From positions 1-7,473 of the forward strand of contig CAIQMJ010000032.1 of the NCBI GenBank assembly GCA_903872875.1: a stretch of DNA of 7,473 bases, written 5' to 3'. The translations under genes were made by a program, and so were the position numbers. Below the pieces are notes generated by a model. That model searched no databases. It saw only the letters and a list, made by a program, of their open reading frames with translations, and was not told the origin of the DNA. Each line of letters begins with the position of its first letter. Within the stretch, counting starts at the first letter, position 1. This document shows, in pieces, positions 6,675 to 7,473 of the stretch. This stretch comes from an uncultured Variovorax sp. Its GTDB lineage: Bacteria > Pseudomonadota > Gammaproteobacteria > Burkholderiales > Burkholderiaceae_C.

Positions 6675-7355
6675 ATGGAATTTCTGCAGACATCCGATTT
6701 CTGGATCGGCCTGATCAAGATCATCTGGATCAACATCATTCTTTCGGGTGACAACGCGGTGGTGATCGCGTTGGCTGCCCGTTCGCTGCCGCCAGCTCAA
6801 CAGAAGAAGGCCGTGCTGATCGGCTCCGGCGCTGCCGTCGTGCTGCGCATCGTGCTGACCGTGGTCGCCGCCAAATTGCTGGCGCTCCCCTACCTGCAGA
6901 TCGCGGGCGGCTTGCTGCTGCTCTACATCGGCGTGCAATTGCTTGGCGAAGAAGAAGACGGCGAAGGTGAGAGCAAGGAATACGGCAGCATGTTCGCGGC
7001 CGTGCGCACGATCCTGATCGCCGACCTGGTGATGAGCCTGGACAACGTGATTGCCGTGGCCGCCGCGGCGCAAGGCAACACCACGCTGTTGATCCTCGGC
7101 CTTGCGATCAGCATCCCGCTGGTGATCTTCGGCAGCACGCTGATGATCAAGTTGATGGAGCGTTTCCCGATCATCGTCATGCTCGGTGCCGCGCTGATCG
7201 GCTGGGTCGGTGGCGAGACCATCGCTGGCGACGTGGTGCTGCATGACGTCGTGATGGCCACGCCTTGGTTGCACTATGCCGCGGCGGCTGTCGGGGCCGT
7301 GTTCGTCGTGCTGTTCGGCCGCTGGCTGCAGTCGCGCGCGAAGCACGCGGACTGA
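6675..7355 (+). CDS. TerC-family integral membrane protein (YjbE type)
   Basis: This 226-residue inner-membrane protein belongs to the TerC/YjbE family, with about seven hydrophobic segments. Family members have been linked to metal handling, especially Mn2+ export; tellurite resistance gave the family its name but is not implied here. Two acidic membrane motifs mark an internal repeat: LSGDNAVVIALAA (23-35) with Asp26, and IADLVMSLDNVIAVAAAA (115-132) with Asp117 and Asp123. These acidic residues are likely to bind the metal ion. An acidic loop follows the first half (GEEEDGEGESKE, 91-102). The start is fixed by a good ribosome binding site and the family N-terminus. It lies just after the sucCD terminator, so it has either its own promoter close to that stem or depends on read-through. 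The yybP-ykoY manganese riboswitch found before some homologues has no room here and is not seen. The transported substrate is not established. Confidence 0.92.
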   Translation: MEFLQTSDFWIGLIKIIWINIILSGDNAVVIALAARSLPPAQQKKAVLIGSGAAVVLRIVLTVVAAKLLALPYLQIAGGLLLLYIGVQLLGEEEDGEGESKEYGSMFAAVRTILIADLVMSLDNVIAVAAAAQGNTTLLILGLAISIPLVIFGSTLMIKLMERFPIIVMLGAALIGWVGGETIAGDVVLHDVVMATPWLHYAAAAVGAVFVVLFGRWLQSRAKHAD

Positions 7356-7422
7356 CACGAAGCCCACCGGCACGCAGCAGACGGCGATACGACCCAGATG
7401 CTGCTGTTCGGTCGACGGCCAC

Positions 7423-7453
7423 ATCCCACCGAGGCTGTTGCCTCGTGGGATTT
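7423..7453 (+). terminator. Bulged hairpin, possible terminator after the TerC-family gene
   Basis: ATCCCACCGAGGC (7423-7435) pairs with GCCTCGTGGGAT (7440-7451) around a TGTT loop: 12 base pairs with one bulged C. Only three T (7451-7453) follow, so it is a weaker fit than the sucCD terminator. It lies 68 bases after the stop at 7353-7355. The rest of the 118-base tail, to the window end, shows no convincing gene. Confidence 0.55.
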
Positions 7454-7473
7454 CGCTGCCCTCACCGACGCCG

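Noticed and set aside
7375..7406. CAGCAG and CTGCTG as a further hairpin after the TerC-family gene
   Set aside because: The 6-bp stem has a 20-base loop and no T-run; it is easily explained by chance.
5676..7424. A 582-codon minus-strand open frame across sucD and the TerC-family gene
   Set aside because: It runs through two well-supported genes and a terminator, and the product is low-complexity and His/Asp/Arg/Gln-rich. It is a composition artefact.

Overview
The window is about 7.5 kb of GC-rich, densely coding chromosomal DNA. It suggests a betaproteobacterium of the order Burkholderiales, possibly Comamonadaceae-like. This rests on the protein sequences (RecA C-terminus, RecX, the 297-residue SucD, the short-form ArgC, the YjbE-type TerC protein) and on recA-recX lying near sucC-sucD-terC, an order I associate with that group. 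No search was run, so the taxonomic call is inference. I see no phage, insertion sequence, CRISPR array, tRNA or rRNA.

Layout: (1) 1-806, the 3' end of recA, directly abutting recX. (2) 807-3381, two further plus-strand genes: a bestrophin-like channel (YneE family) and a succinate/acetyl-CoA transferase of the Cat1/ScpC/AarC family. (3) 3412-4335, argC on the minus strand, convergent with the CoA transferase and divergent from sucC. (4) 4336-4511, a 176-bp divergent intergenic region. It holds a C-rich/G-rich tract that fits an ideal G-quadruplex motif on the minus strand, next to a nested inverted repeat. (5) 4512-6575, sucC and sucD, a tight operon ending in a strong intrinsic terminator at 6618-6648. 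(6) 6675-7355, a TerC/YjbE-family membrane protein, followed by a bulged hairpin at 7423-7451 that may be its terminator.

How the genes relate: recA and recX form a recombinase/regulator pair. SucCD is succinyl-CoA synthetase of the TCA cycle. The CoA transferase upstream probably also interconverts succinyl-CoA and succinate, but by exchanging CoA with another acyl group instead of making ATP, so two routes between the same metabolites lie about 1.1 kb apart. ArgC belongs to arginine biosynthesis and has no arginine neighbours here. The bestrophin and TerC proteins are both membrane proteins with likely ion-related roles. I see no undescribed multi-gene system. The most notable non-coding signal is the structured argC-sucC intergenic region.
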